A stretch of DNA of 64,000 nucleotides from Coprinellus micaceus (taxonomy: Eukaryota; Basidiomycota; Agaricomycetes; Agaricales; Psathyrellaceae), in the NCBI GenBank assembly GCA_951394405.1, contig OX596334.1, positions 5,493,001-5,557,000 of the forward strand, read 5' to 3'. Below the pieces are notes generated by a model. That model saw nothing but the letters and a program-made list of their open reading frames with translations. It searched no databases and had not been told where the DNA came from. This document shows, piece after piece, positions 21,875-32,074 of this stretch. Within the stretch, counting starts at the first letter, position 1. Every line of letters starts with the position of its first letter. The translations under genes and the position numbers were made by a program.

Positions 21875-22972
21875 ATGTTCGGACTTGCCCCCATTGCCCA
21901 GTCTACCCCCAAGATCGTCGCCGCCGATGTCGCCTCCACTACCACAACCTCGTCTAAGACCCGCTCCCCCTCCTACGCCACCGCCGTCTCTTCTACTCCC
22001 GCTGTCATCAATGCCCCGCAGGGTGCGGGCCAGATTTTGCGCCAGGCTGGCTACCTTCCCGTGGATTCGGCCCAAAACACCCCCAAGACCCCCAAGAACG
22101 TCCACTGGTCCATCTTCGCACCACCTCTTCCCCCTACTGCCACACATCGTCCGTGGGCAGATTACTCCACGGGATCCCTCCTCGTCCGCCCTGACGTTGT
22201 GCGCCTTCCACGCCGCATCTTTGCCACCAGCAACCCGGAGGATATCGACCTCCGCATCGCCTTCACCGACTCAGAGGTGGCCTATGCCGAGTCCACCCTC
22301 ACCAACATGAAGACGTACGAAGACATCGTCAAGCAAACCGGCCCTGGAGGAACCCTCATCACCGCTGCCCAGTACAACTCCCCTGACGCCCACTGGGCCC
22401 ACGCCATCCAACACGCCGAACAGGCAAAAGAAGAAATCACTAGAATCACCAATCTCGTCAACGCCGTCATCGCAGCTGCACCCCCTCCCTATATCCGCGC
22501 CATCCTCGAGGAATCGCTCCAAGAAGCCAAGCGATGCTTGAAATCTTGGACCGACGTCCTCGAGGAAAACATCATCGAGGTCCGCATTGCCATACGCCGG
22601 GCCCATCTCCTCCTCCGCAACTACGACCTCCGCACCGAACGCTATGGGCCGTACCCCATGAGCCGACTCTCGCACGGAGAAAAGGAGAAGCGCAAAGGCC
22701 TCACGTGCGAGGCATGCGGGCAAAAGGGCCATTGGCAAGTCGACCACACCCTTTTCGTATGCATTCATTGCAAGAAGAATGCCCCCAACCACTACGCCAT
22801 CGACTGCCCCTCCAAGCCTCAGAAACCCCGCCGCTCCCCTCGCAACCACCGCCGCCAACAGAAGAAGAAGACTCCCGAGCTCATGGACATCGACGAGGAG
22901 TGGAAGTTCGATAGCGGTTGGAACGATGATGGGGACGTTGACAACGAGGACGAAGGAAATGGTTGGGACTAG
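21875..22972 (+). CDS. Third ORF of the chromovirus, zinc-knuckle-like protein
   Basis: The frame is open from 21818 (GTGA overlap with the pol stop); the first ATG is at 21875, giving 365 residues. It has a Ser/Thr/Ala/Pro-rich N-terminus, a helical middle (AEQAKEEITRITNLVNAVIA; LEESLQEAKRCLKSWTDVLE), then two Cys/His clusters: CEACGQKGHWQVDH (CX2CX4HX4H) and CIHCKKNAPNHYAIDC (CX2CX6HX4C). These are followed by a basic RRSPRNHRRQQKKK segment and an acidic tail. Most chromoviruses end at the chromodomain, so a third ORF is unusual. Its codons are C-rich at third positions (GCC, CTC, ACC), unlike the A-rich gag-pol, which suggests later acquisition from a host or another element. A nucleic-acid-binding or Gag-like accessory role is a guess. 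Confidence 0.8.
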   Translation: MFGLAPIAQSTPKIVAADVASTTTTSSKTRSPSYATAVSSTPAVINAPQGAGQILRQAGYLPVDSAQNTPKTPKNVHWSIFAPPLPPTATHRPWADYSTGSLLVRPDVVRLPRRIFATSNPEDIDLRIAFTDSEVAYAESTLTNMKTYEDIVKQTGPGGTLITAAQYNSPDAHWAHAIQHAEQAKEEITRITNLVNAVIAAAPPPYIRAILEESLQEAKRCLKSWTDVLEENIIEVRIAIRRAHLLLRNYDLRTERYGPYPMSRLSHGEKEKRKGLTCEACGQKGHWQVDHTLFVCIHCKKNAPNHYAIDCPSKPQKPRRSPRNHRRQQKKKTPELMDIDEEWKFDSGWNDDGDVDNEDEGNGWD

Positions 22973-23000
22973 ACCATTCGAGCCAGAGGCTCAAATCTTG

Positions 23001-23012
23001 TGAGGGGGGTAT
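23001..23012 (+). other. Polypurine tract
   Basis: TGAGGGGGGTAT lies immediately upstream of the 3' LTR and would serve as the plus-strand primer site. Just before it, GAGCCAGAGGCTC forms a small palindrome (22980-22992). Confidence 0.8.
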
Positions 23013-23793
23013 TGTTACGCTTCGCTTCACACCTCCCCTTCACACCTATGCACGACCACTTTACTTTTTTTCTCTTTTTTTATGACTCTTAGTTATTATG
23101 ACTCCGCAGTTACCCCGCAGCTACCCCTGACTCATGCGCAGTATGCGCTTACTACGACTCCACAGATACCCCGCAGCTACTCTGACATCATGCGCTCCAC
23201 TAATACTCCACTCCCCCACTATTTACTCCACCCACTCCACTATGACCTCATTATATCATCATACGCAGCTACCCCTTGACTCATACTAAAGTAGTATAAA
23301 GACCCCTTAGTTTATCCCATGTAGGTTAGCTTGTTATACTTTAATCTTAGTCCCCTTTCGCCCACTCCATCACTCCGCTCCTATTCAATAAGCTCCTGCA
23401 AGACTTCCGCAACTCCACAAGACTCCTTCTGCACCACGCACCATAGCCAAGACAGTGAACGCCACTGAGAACCTTCCACACTCCACTATTGTCAAGTAGT
23501 GAACCCGCCGTGTGACGACGCCAGACTTGCCTAGGAGATCGCCAAACTAGGGAGCATCTGTAAGCCGGACTTGACTAGAAGATCGCCAAACTAGTAAGCA
23601 TCCGAGAGTATCCGTGGACCCCTGACGTGTCATAGAGAACGATCAAGTCTGATACCAGTGCAACGTTCTATCGACCAATAGACGTGTGACTGACCCGCGC
23701 GACATCCCAGAAGCTATTAGGAATAGGGGGATAGTACGACTAAGAAGCCGACCAGTGACGGACAACGCCAACTCCCTCATCGAGGTCGTAACA
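23013..23793 (+). repeat. 3' LTR
   Basis: 781 bp, apparently identical to 15662-16442. Read on the minus strand, its end supplies LLRPR and a stop to the interrupted F-box frame. Confidence 0.97.
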
Positions 23794-25321
23794 GTTGGAT
23801 CGCCGTGTCGTTGAGGAGGAGGTGAGCAACGTTGTGGAGCGAGGACAGCAGACTGTGGAACCCGGCGGCTACGGTCAGGGGGAGGTACTTGTCATGGATC
23901 GCGACCGATAGCTTCACAACATCGCTTAAATTGGCGGAGGAGAGCCGGAATAGCAATCTAGTTACGAGTTTTTCCATCCGAGCCCGCGAGCTTGGTAGAA
24001 AGCGATATCGGAAAAGTGTCCTCAATTTTGAGCTGCTGAGTTGAACCCCGATAAACCAGGCATCGACCGTGAGGTCCAACTGCACCAAGGGAGCACCTCT
24101 GCCTCCCTCAGGGCCCCGAGTTGGTCGGAGAAAATGCCTCAGCACGTCATCGACCCGTTCGACGTGCATGCTCTGGTCTGAACTCGAAGATGGAGGGGTT
24201 GAAGCGGTCCGCAGGATACGGGGATACTCCTCCTCCTTGAGATCGAAGGAGACACGGCAGGATGGTGGGATGTCGAGGAAGTGTGCAAGATGGCTGTTTG
24301 CCACTGCGTTTCCGGCGAGTCTGAGATCGACAAGGTGCATGAGAAGCAAAGGACTATGAGACTGGCAGTCGAGACATTGGTCGGATGATACGTAATCGGG
24401 CGAGTATACTGCATTGTACGCACGAAAAATGTGGATGTGCGGTAGGTGATGCAGGATGAGAAGCCAATATTCCGGGGTATTGTGTTCAAAAAGGCGTTCA
24501 TGGCCATCCGGGTTCCGAATGACTAGGGATGTGATCATGGAAAATGACGATATGTCTGTCATGTCAAGGGAGGTTTTTGGGGAGATCGGGCGGACTGAGG
24601 TGAGGTGCGAAGTACTGCTGGCGTCCGGTCGAATGATGTGGAGATTGTGAAGGAATGGCGATTCGGTCTTGAGAAGGAGGCTCACGGGTCGGTGGTCTAC
24701 GAGGCCTGGCCCTGGTCCAAAGTGGTCCAGTTTGATGTATAGCGTCTGGCATCGAGAGAAGGCGCTGACGACTGCTTCCCAGACGGCAATTCGTTCGGTT
24801 TCCGTATCGCAGCAGATCGGCGCACTTGAGAAAACGTGAAATGGAAGGCCTTGGCAACGCTCGAGGAAGGTTTCGAAGGAGAACAGAGGCTGCGTGTCGA
24901 CATTGGCAGTCCTCGCCCATAGTTGAGGTAAGGCGAGAGCGATATGTCGCCATTCTCTGCACACCCCGGACACTGCGATCAGGGATCTAGCTTCTGATTC
25001 ACTGTCGCAGATGTCTGTGTGCGCTCTGGGGATTTCTGTAGCAGCGTCAAAGACGGCTGCAATGACTTGTCCAGGAAGTCGGCTAACTGAAGAGAGCTGT
25101 TGTCGTATTAGGATAGGGGGAGAACCTCGATGATTGCGATGGTACACACTGCCATGCCCTTCTTGCTCCCTTCTTGCTCGGACTCGGGATCGTGGGTGGG
25201 GGGCAAAGAATGTCCGACTTATCAGGCGAAAGGCACTGGGATCCTGCAAAGAGTTTGTCGGGTAAGTAGCGGATCTTACGGAGTTCGAAACCGCTGATCG
25301 TGACTTTTTCCCTGAAAGCAT
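23794..25321 (-). pseudogene. F-box protein gene, N-terminal part interrupted by the retrotransposon
   Basis: A minus-strand frame runs from 25321 into the 3' LTR, where it ends artificially after LLRPR. The F-box-like motif is clear: LPGQVIAAVFDAA, then SLIAVSGVCREWRHIALALPQLWA (about residues 82-136). Weak leucine-rich segments typical of Agaricomycete F-box proteins follow (FLHNLHIIRPD, LLLMHLVDLRLAGNAV, VAHLLLNDTA). The family are substrate receptors of SCF ubiquitin ligases. About 98 C-terminal residues now lie 8.1 kb away (15358-15656). The stretch before the F-box (residues 1-77) may be non-coding or contain an intron, so the start is uncertain. Because no other lesion is seen, the gene was probably intact just before insertion. 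Confidence 0.85.
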
Positions 25322-27798
25322 GAGCGCTTAACTGTACCCGTTTCGACTTGCCGTGATGGCACCAGGGCCAGGCCTGAAGCCGTCGCACAATTCTTCTGCC
25401 TCGTGAAGCGACACCAAGGCCACTCGACTCGGAACAAGACTCAATACCTGTACACGATCCCTCTGAAAGCCCACGCGTTCCAAAACTAACGGCGTCACCC
25501 GACTCTGTTGATTGGAAGTGAAAACCGAGGTGCACTGACCGGAGCTGTGACTGAAGCTAGGTGTATGCGCCAAAGAAGGGATGAAGTAGGTAAGGAGGGA
25601 ACCTCGAGCTTCGATAATCGAAAACACAAGGAGAGGGAAAAGGGGGGGAGTGGGGGGGTCGCCTATTCGCTGGTATCAGCCAGCTTCCAGAATCGGGTAC
25701 GGGTTGGGCCCCGCTGGACTCCTCGAAGGCGACCGCCCGTTCACATCCGAGCGCCGCTTCCAGTGCGTGCTAATCACTTTCCGGATGGGATGGACACTGA
25801 TCATCTGAAGGCGTGGCAGCCGCTTCCCCAGTCCCATCGCTCCCTTTAACGTGCCATCCTCCCGAAGGCTACCCCGGTACACGGCGTGGTTATCTTGACC
25901 ATATCCCCAAACGAATATTAGGCGCTATCGTCGCAGCTGATCTCACGAGGCAAGGTTTGGTCGAAATTGAGGCCACCATCGCGAAGCGCGAGCACATAGT
26001 TTCCGGTTCATGGTTCTTGCGGGAGCTGGAGAAAAGGGGGAGGGGGAAGCATCAGTAAAATGTCAACCGGTCTTGATGGCGCTTGAGGAGCTTGACCAAG
26101 CTCCCAAGTCTCTCCAAGTTCCCAAGAGTTCTCGCTTGGCCTAGCTAAGTACCTTCACTAGACAAGCGCTTGAGCACTTGATCAAGCGACCACGTAGCGA
26201 TGATGGTAGAGTCGCTCAAGCTGTCAAGGGTTCAGGTAATTTTTGGTTGCGGAATCATTCATTGGTTATTTGCACGGCACTGGGTTGGTCAGGGGGAAAT
26301 GGGTATATTGGCACTAAGTACATGGAGGCGTAAATCTAGCTAACTAAGGTCTAAGGGTCAAGCGAGCGCGCCGGTGCCAAAAATGATGTCGGCAGACAGA
26401 GAACCGGTTGTCAAAACAACACACAAGGGTCTACTGGAGGATGAGCAGTCTACAAAGATCACGACGGAAGCATGGTCAGCGCCAAGCTGAAAAGCACGTC
26501 ACGACTACGACTTACTTCCTGCAGCCCCAGGAGCGCGAGGAGCGCAAGGACACCACTACCGAGGGTGAAGACGTGTACAGTTGGTGGGTATGAGGCCGAC
26601 AGGGTCGGGAGGCGAGAGAGGCGAGAGAGGCGAGAGAGGGGGCTATAATGGTTTGTAAAGGGGGAGGGGGAAGCGTTGACAGCACAAAGCGCAGGAGGCG
26701 AACCCGAAGAGCGTCTTGCAGCAAACAACGATCAGCACCTTCACGGGGATCGAGAGAACGAGACGCACCCTTTTGTACCACCCACTGTCACTCTACAGAG
26801 CTGCTCGCGTGTTGAAAGAGAGGAATTTGAGAGGAGATAGTAGACCGTGGTGGACGTCGAGAATAGAGAGCCTCGCTGGCAAAGCCCCCTTCTGGCGTCT
26901 CATCACGCGGAGTTTGAACGGACTGGAATGAATTTGCATGGCCTCTCGAGTCTCGACGCCGGGTGGACGATCTCAGAAGGGCGCTTGGATAGTATACGTT
27001 CAGGAGGCTTTTCGCGTCGAAATTTATACTTCGCCTTATAATGCGCTTGCAATAGAAGTATATCCAGTCCCTACCCGGGGCGACCCATTCACCAAGTTAC
27101 GCAAGCCCGCAAGCGGACAGCCAAGGTACCATCAAGCCACCAGTAGTCGCTTAGACCAAGTCAAAGATGTCAAGCGTTAGCGCAAGCGGTTCACATTTTA
27201 CTGATGAAATTGATGAGATCTTGAACACAAGTGTCCAAGGTTGCCAGTGGGCGTCAGAAGCTCCGGAATATCAATATCGACGTCAATCATTTTTCGATGC
27301 ACTCGTATGACTGCTCTGTACTTTGTTCGGGGTTGGTATCGTACATCGTTTTGGTTGGATGCTGGGGTCTGGTTTAGCCTAATTCGGACGGAGAACAATA
27401 TATGGAGGCTCGCCGTTTAAATGTACCACTTCAAAAAGCGTCACGATTGGTATAGACCCCGGGCTGGACGGAGCGTGGTTCAGTGCGACCGGGGTGGGGG
27501 GTGACGAAAAACTGTACCCGGCGCCATCGTGATTAATATCGACGGCTGAGATGCAGTTCAGGCCGCGGTGAAGGAGGGAAGGGTATGACATTATTTCATA
27601 GAGACCGCCTCTCATATCTGACGTGACTCTGACGAAGTTCTGTCGAAGGGTGCGCGGTTCAGTTCGAATGCTGCTGCAAAGGTGGGGCAGGAGACTCACA
27701 GTCGCAATGAACTCACACGCCAACGAGGCACGGTTCGTAACAGCCGCTGTGAGGGGACTGCTGACGGAGAAGGTAACCATCCAGCAATGCCAAACGAC
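25322..27798. other. No firm gene; short tandem and motif repeats
   Basis: GGCGAGAGA-type 10-bp units occur three to four times at 26611-26640. CTTG/CAAG-rich zones lie at 26080-26230 and 27060-27190 and might be the ends of another non-autonomous element (weak). Open frames here (for example 25813-26058) lack recognisable motifs. Confidence 0.4.
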
Positions 27799-28564
27799 AC
27801 GGCACGGTATAGATTGTGTTGAACGTGGCGTGAATATTTTCTGGGATCGCAGAGAACTCGAGACGGAAAGGTGCAGGGCGCATCGCCGGGCTCTAGGGTC
27901 AACGGCAATAACAACCGACCTCATGTCCCAAAAGGTGGTGTGGTGTCTATGGGTCATGAGAGGAAAGGAAGCCGACCCTTGCACCGGTCAAGGCAAATTT
28001 CCCAGAGACGAAGGTGAGGAGCTCAACCTCGGGTTTGAATGAGACCCGGGAATAGCTGGAAGATGGTGAGTGTCAGCCTCTGGAGCACAAGAGCTTGGGT
28101 GTCTCACCTCGAACTCGTAGATGCTGAACTGTCCGTGACTGCATGCAAGTCCCTCCAAGCAAACGGGAAACCTGACGTCGCAGCCGCCCACGATGTTCCG
28201 GAGCTCAAACTCGGAGAGCCTTCCGTCGAAGACAAGTTCCTGCACAATACGTGCATACTTGCGCGATGCCAAGCGCGAATCGTCCTCCGGATCTGCTCCC
28301 GTCACGACCACCTTTCCCTACGCGAAGATGAGAGCCGTTCGAATTCACAAATACGCGTGGCCGTGACGGCGAAGAGCTAGAAGGACACGCGGACGGTGAG
28401 AAGTTCGGCATGCCTCAACGTCGGGAAACAACCATGCTACAAACCTTGAGATTACATTCAGCGTTCCTCGCGTGCAGCATGATTGACTTGAGGTCCAGCC
28501 GAAGGTCCAGATTGACCATTGCGACGATGTTTCGAAGGGGGGACGATCCCCTCGTCAGTTGCGA
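27799..28564 (-). pseudogene. TATA-binding protein (TBP) pseudogene, copy D
   Basis: Mirror of copy C, with the same exon blocks (NIVAMVNLDLRLDLKS, GKVVVTGADPEDDSRLASR, CDVRFPVCLEGLACSHGQF, TFVSGKFALTGA, ENIHATFNTIYTV) and the same lesions, including the TAG before GKVVV and the TGA after LFPGLIQTRG. Shared lesions show that the duplication happened after the gene had died. Read from 28564 toward 27799. Confidence 0.83.
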
Positions 28565-29185
28565 CGTGGTTCTGTTCAAGGGCGAGGGGAACGCGTGTCT
28601 GGGATAACAGTGTCGAGGCCTGTGAGCTCGAGGGCGAGCTGGGGTTCGAAAGGCCCATCCAAGCGACAACTGGTCCAACCAGTCCAATCGTCGGATCCAA
28701 GCCGTCCAAACGGTCGAAACGCTGTCAGAAGTGGCTGGAACTCCAAATGTTAGGGTATGCGCACTCACATACTTCCCTCGGCGCTTGGTATCGCAGTTGA
28801 GGAAGGCGAAGGGGTCAGCGGTAGATAACCGGGAACGCCAAGCCAGGCGCAGGTGAGATCTAGAGGGTGGGAGGTCCAATCCGACAGCATGAACTGCAGC
28901 CCCCTGGAAAGACTCGCCGGGACGACGATCTGTCCAAACAGTCGGATGTCCGTTTCCACGCTGTCCAGACGCTTTGAGCGGCAGCTAGCGTTCCAGAAAT
29001 TAAAACATTTACTCACTCTCATTGGGCTGGCTGTTCCAGTGGTCAACTTTGAATGACATCGACGAGTCGGAGGTTAACGATCAAGACTCATCAACTCCCA
29101 CACAGCATACCACGTGGCCCTGACGCCGGCAATCAAACATTTGGCTGCTGCGAGCCTGGTTGGGCGCTTGACGCGGTCCTGACTC
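27799..29185 (-). repeat. Repeat D, inverted near-identical copy of 9865-11255
   Basis: Minus-strand frames are identical or nearly identical to those of repeat C (for example MPNFSPSACPSS at 28411 and MDLPPSRSHLRLAW at 28879). The match is essentially complete from 27799 to about 29035 and patchier beyond. The two copies face each other across 16.5 kb that includes the retrotransposon. Confidence 0.8.
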
Positions 29186-29408
29186 CGGCTTACTAGATTA
29201 CAAATAGTTCCTTCTCCTCGATAGCCACGGGCAGTCTTGTAGGAATTGGGGTAGTATTGTAACGATAAGTCGAGCCGTTGTTGGGACCCCATGATATACA
29301 ATATTACTCCCAGAGAGGCATGAGCCTGTGATACGATAGATCAAGAATGTAGATAGAAAGCAGAACGATGGCACCCCACTCGTCATCAAAGGCTAGACGA
29401 CACCCTGT

Positions 29409-30336
29409 TCAGCCGGCGATCCCTTGAACGCAGAGGCCCTGACGAAGCTCGTTGGTCCTGGCGCCCGAAGGAAATGGTGAGGAGGGGGAGAAATGAGAGG
29501 GGAACCCGACACGAGGCGTACCTGCCATCTCCAACGACTTCAAAGGTGTATACTTGGTCCGGGGATAGCAGCAGGTTGAGGGCCCGTTTCTAAGTGTACC
29601 GGCACTGAAGTTAGTGCGAATCATGGTGAAGCTGTACTCAAGTCCGCACCTCAGGATACGCAAGTGCGGCAAGCAAAACACCACGGGATTCTTCACCCGC
29701 ACGGGAAACCCCTTCCTGCACTAGTAACGCCAGCTTACGCCTCACGGCACCGGATGTCATCTCGACTTCGCGGGCGGAGCGGGGGAGGGCAAAAGCCACA
29801 TCGGTGAGCCTCACGGGAACCTGAGGGCGAATCACCACCGAAGTATTCGGCAAAATCTCGAGAACCCTGGAACGATTAGATGTGAGGGGGTTAAACACGG
29901 TTAAGTCACGTACCAGATGGCCATGGTTTGAATTCGACTCGGACGCTTGATGAAAGAGGGGAAACAATGAGGGACCGACGGGCACCGAGGAGACACACTC
30001 TATATAGGACTGGTAGAAAGGGCGACGATACACGTTAGGGCACATTTCCTTGTAGGAATGGGCGCCACCAGCGTCTTTTCGAAGACGCAAAGGAGGACAA
30101 GCGCCCCATTGTTCCTCATGCTCAGCTAATCGGTCCAGTGTCGCCAAGGTGTGGCCATTTCTAAGAGACGAATCCCAACCGGTGCCGCGTGCTGTGGCCG
30201 TCCTTCTCGCGGAGAGCCTAGCGAAGAAGAAAGAACATTGTGCAATGCCAGACCTGGACCTTGAGGTGGTTTGCAGCCAGGAGAGTGACGCCGCCGAATA
30301 AGCCGGAGATTGTAACTGCCTTTGTCGGAGATCCAA
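29409..30336 (-). CDS. Hypothetical protein (three exons, 267 aa)
   Basis: Exons 30336-29650, 29589-29522 and 29457-29409 sum to 804 nt in a single frame (267 residues plus TGA), with GT-AG introns of 60 and 64 bp. The product has an N-terminal basic/Ser-rich part, a middle segment PVRLTDVAFALPRSAREVEM, a helical AVRRKLALLVQEGVSRAG and AALAYPEKRALNLLLSPDQV, then YTFEVVGDGRTNELRQGL. There is no signal peptide, membrane span or known catalytic motif that I recognise. The consistent splicing across three exons argues for a real gene. It lies in the gap between repeat D and the intact F-box gene. Confidence 0.5.
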
Positions 30337-31031
30337 GTTGATTGACCCTCATGACTCGTGAGTCGCCATGGTCACTTTGTTCCACAACTTCGACTGGTCC
30401 ACCTCCCTAATGGCTATGGGCCGAACGAAGGATCTTCTGCTTTATTCCCTTTATCTTGCTTGGCTCTTGAATCGATGATACGCATTAGAATGCTATGGAC
30501 CTATATATCTTTGCGGATTGGATTGCTACGATACCCATTTCCCTCCCCGCATTCCACTTGCCTCGAACCTAGCCGCACATGCCTGGACACCTCTGGTGAG
30601 TACTTTGGGCGCTGCGCTCCGTACCCTCTGGATCTGCCGTATTCTTACAGTATCATAGGATCCAGCATATTCCCGCCGAGACTTACGTTGTCGTAAAGTC
30701 GCCTTGCACGATCTTCGTCTCCAACGCGTGCCTTGCCTACCAGCTCCCCAACCGGCGTGACAGAGGATCGCTCAGGCTCGGTTTCGCCAATTCGACTCAT
30801 GTTCCATGCATCGCATCATTTACGAAAGATACGGTGCGCCCTCTCACTCCCGCATCCTCGACGTTGCTCCCTGACCTTGGTCCGTATATAGTGTGAACAG
30901 GTTTGTCTTGAGTTAGTCCTCGAGCCCAATGTGGAGTATGCTTTCAACGTCACCGGGCCCTTGTGAGCCTTCCCGTTTTATCTGAGGATCTTCTTTCGGG
31001 ATACTGATACGAGTGCAGTCCTATCGACCTT

Positions 31032-31418
31032 ATGGGGTGTTTTGGCGCCGACAAACCTTGTCCCGACGAACGGCCCCGGTCGGCAATAACTTCCGGGGCG
31101 AACCTCACTTCGACCAACTCGACATGCGAGAGGCTACCTGGAGAGCCCACTGTCCAGAGGAAGCGGAAGGCTCTGGAGGATGATGACGCTGAGCAAGAGG
31201 TTGGATCCTCGAAGACAGTGAAGTCACGCAAGATTGCGCCGCACGACCAGCCCCACAATCCAAAGGGAAAGTCTTCGAGCTCTGGTCAGCGCCCCCACGA
31301 CGGCGCCCAAGCCTCCATTCGAACCTCGAGCGGTCACACCAATGCTGGACCCTCGAAACGGGGCGCGTTCTCGTCCATGTTTGGCTCCAGTGTAGCAGCT
31401 GCCCGATCGTCGGGATAG
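31032..31418 (+). CDS. Hypothetical basic/Ser-rich protein or 3' exon
   Basis: 128 codons from ATG 31032 to TAG 31416-31418. It contains a bipartite nuclear-localisation-like cluster (QRKRKALEDDDAEQ, SSKTVKSRKI) and Ser/Gly-rich low complexity. It may be the last exon of a longer nuclear protein whose upstream exons I cannot place. No family is assigned. Confidence 0.3.
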   Translation: MGCFGADKPCPDERPRSAITSGANLTSTNSTCERLPGEPTVQRKRKALEDDDAEQEVGSSKTVKSRKIAPHDQPHNPKGKSSSSGQRPHDGAQASIRTSSGHTNAGPSKRGAFSSMFGSSVAAARSSG

Positions 31419-32074
31419 TACCTTTCCGAGCTCGCCATTATACCCGCTTATCTTCCTTGGAATCTCCTCGGCATCTTGACCAGTACCCTTCTATTCTCAA
31501 CCTTGATATCATATCCTTCATTTACATTAGACGTTGTTCTCGATTTATTTACTAGTAAATGATAACATCGTACAGCAGCGTCGTTCCTTAGGCCTTATGA
31601 GGCCCTATTTTAAATCAAATCGGTTGGTTAAGTTGCCACAGGCGCGTTTGCGGCGGAGTAACTGTACAGTAGCGAGGGTCACCCGTCACACGGCGAGCAG
31701 CACACCTCAAAAAGGTACTTCTGATGGCGGGTGTTGGCACTCCGTTCCTGACGTCCGTCACCTAATCCACCTTCCACCAAGCTGTCATGCACCTGAAGCC
31801 ATCACTACCGTACAGTCCGCTATTGTACCTCCCCGCGTACATTTTTTATCGGAGGCACAGGCGGGCGTAACCGGAGATCAAACTAGGGTTCGTTGCCTCG
31901 AGGGCGCCCTTGTCTGCCGAACCTTAGTGGATACAACTTCCGAGTCCAGTCCTTTGATCATCTCCTACACCTAGGGAAAAGCACCAGGCATTAATCGGTG
32001 TCTCTGGCAAGAAAAGCGTAGCCTCATCGTCACGAAGTGGTTTTTGGCTCTCGTCTTCCCCTCCCCATTGGCAA

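Larger units (their letters stand above)
15662..23793 (+). mobile_element. Young Ty3/gypsy chromovirus LTR retrotransposon (8,132 bp)
   Basis: Two 781-bp LTRs beginning TGTTACGC and ending GTAACA flank gag, pol (protease, reverse transcriptase, RNase H, integrase, chromodomain) and a third ORF. The target duplication GTTGG is perfect (15657-15661 and 23794-23798). Visual comparison finds no difference between the LTRs, so the insertion is recent. The element sits antisense inside an F-box gene. It is not fully competent as read, because pol has an in-frame TGA at 20094. Confidence 0.97.

Noticed and set aside
22271..22858. 195-codon minus-strand frame
   Set aside because: It is antisense to the third ORF of the retrotransposon; its openness follows from the C-rich third positions of that ORF.
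27379..27984. 201-codon minus-strand frame
   Set aside because: Its N-terminal half is an out-of-frame reading of the TBP pseudogene 3' region, and the same frame occurs in repeat C with a different ending.
28039..28380. 113-codon plus-strand frame identical to one at 10674-11015 on the minus strand
   Set aside because: Antisense reading of the duplicated TBP pseudogenes.
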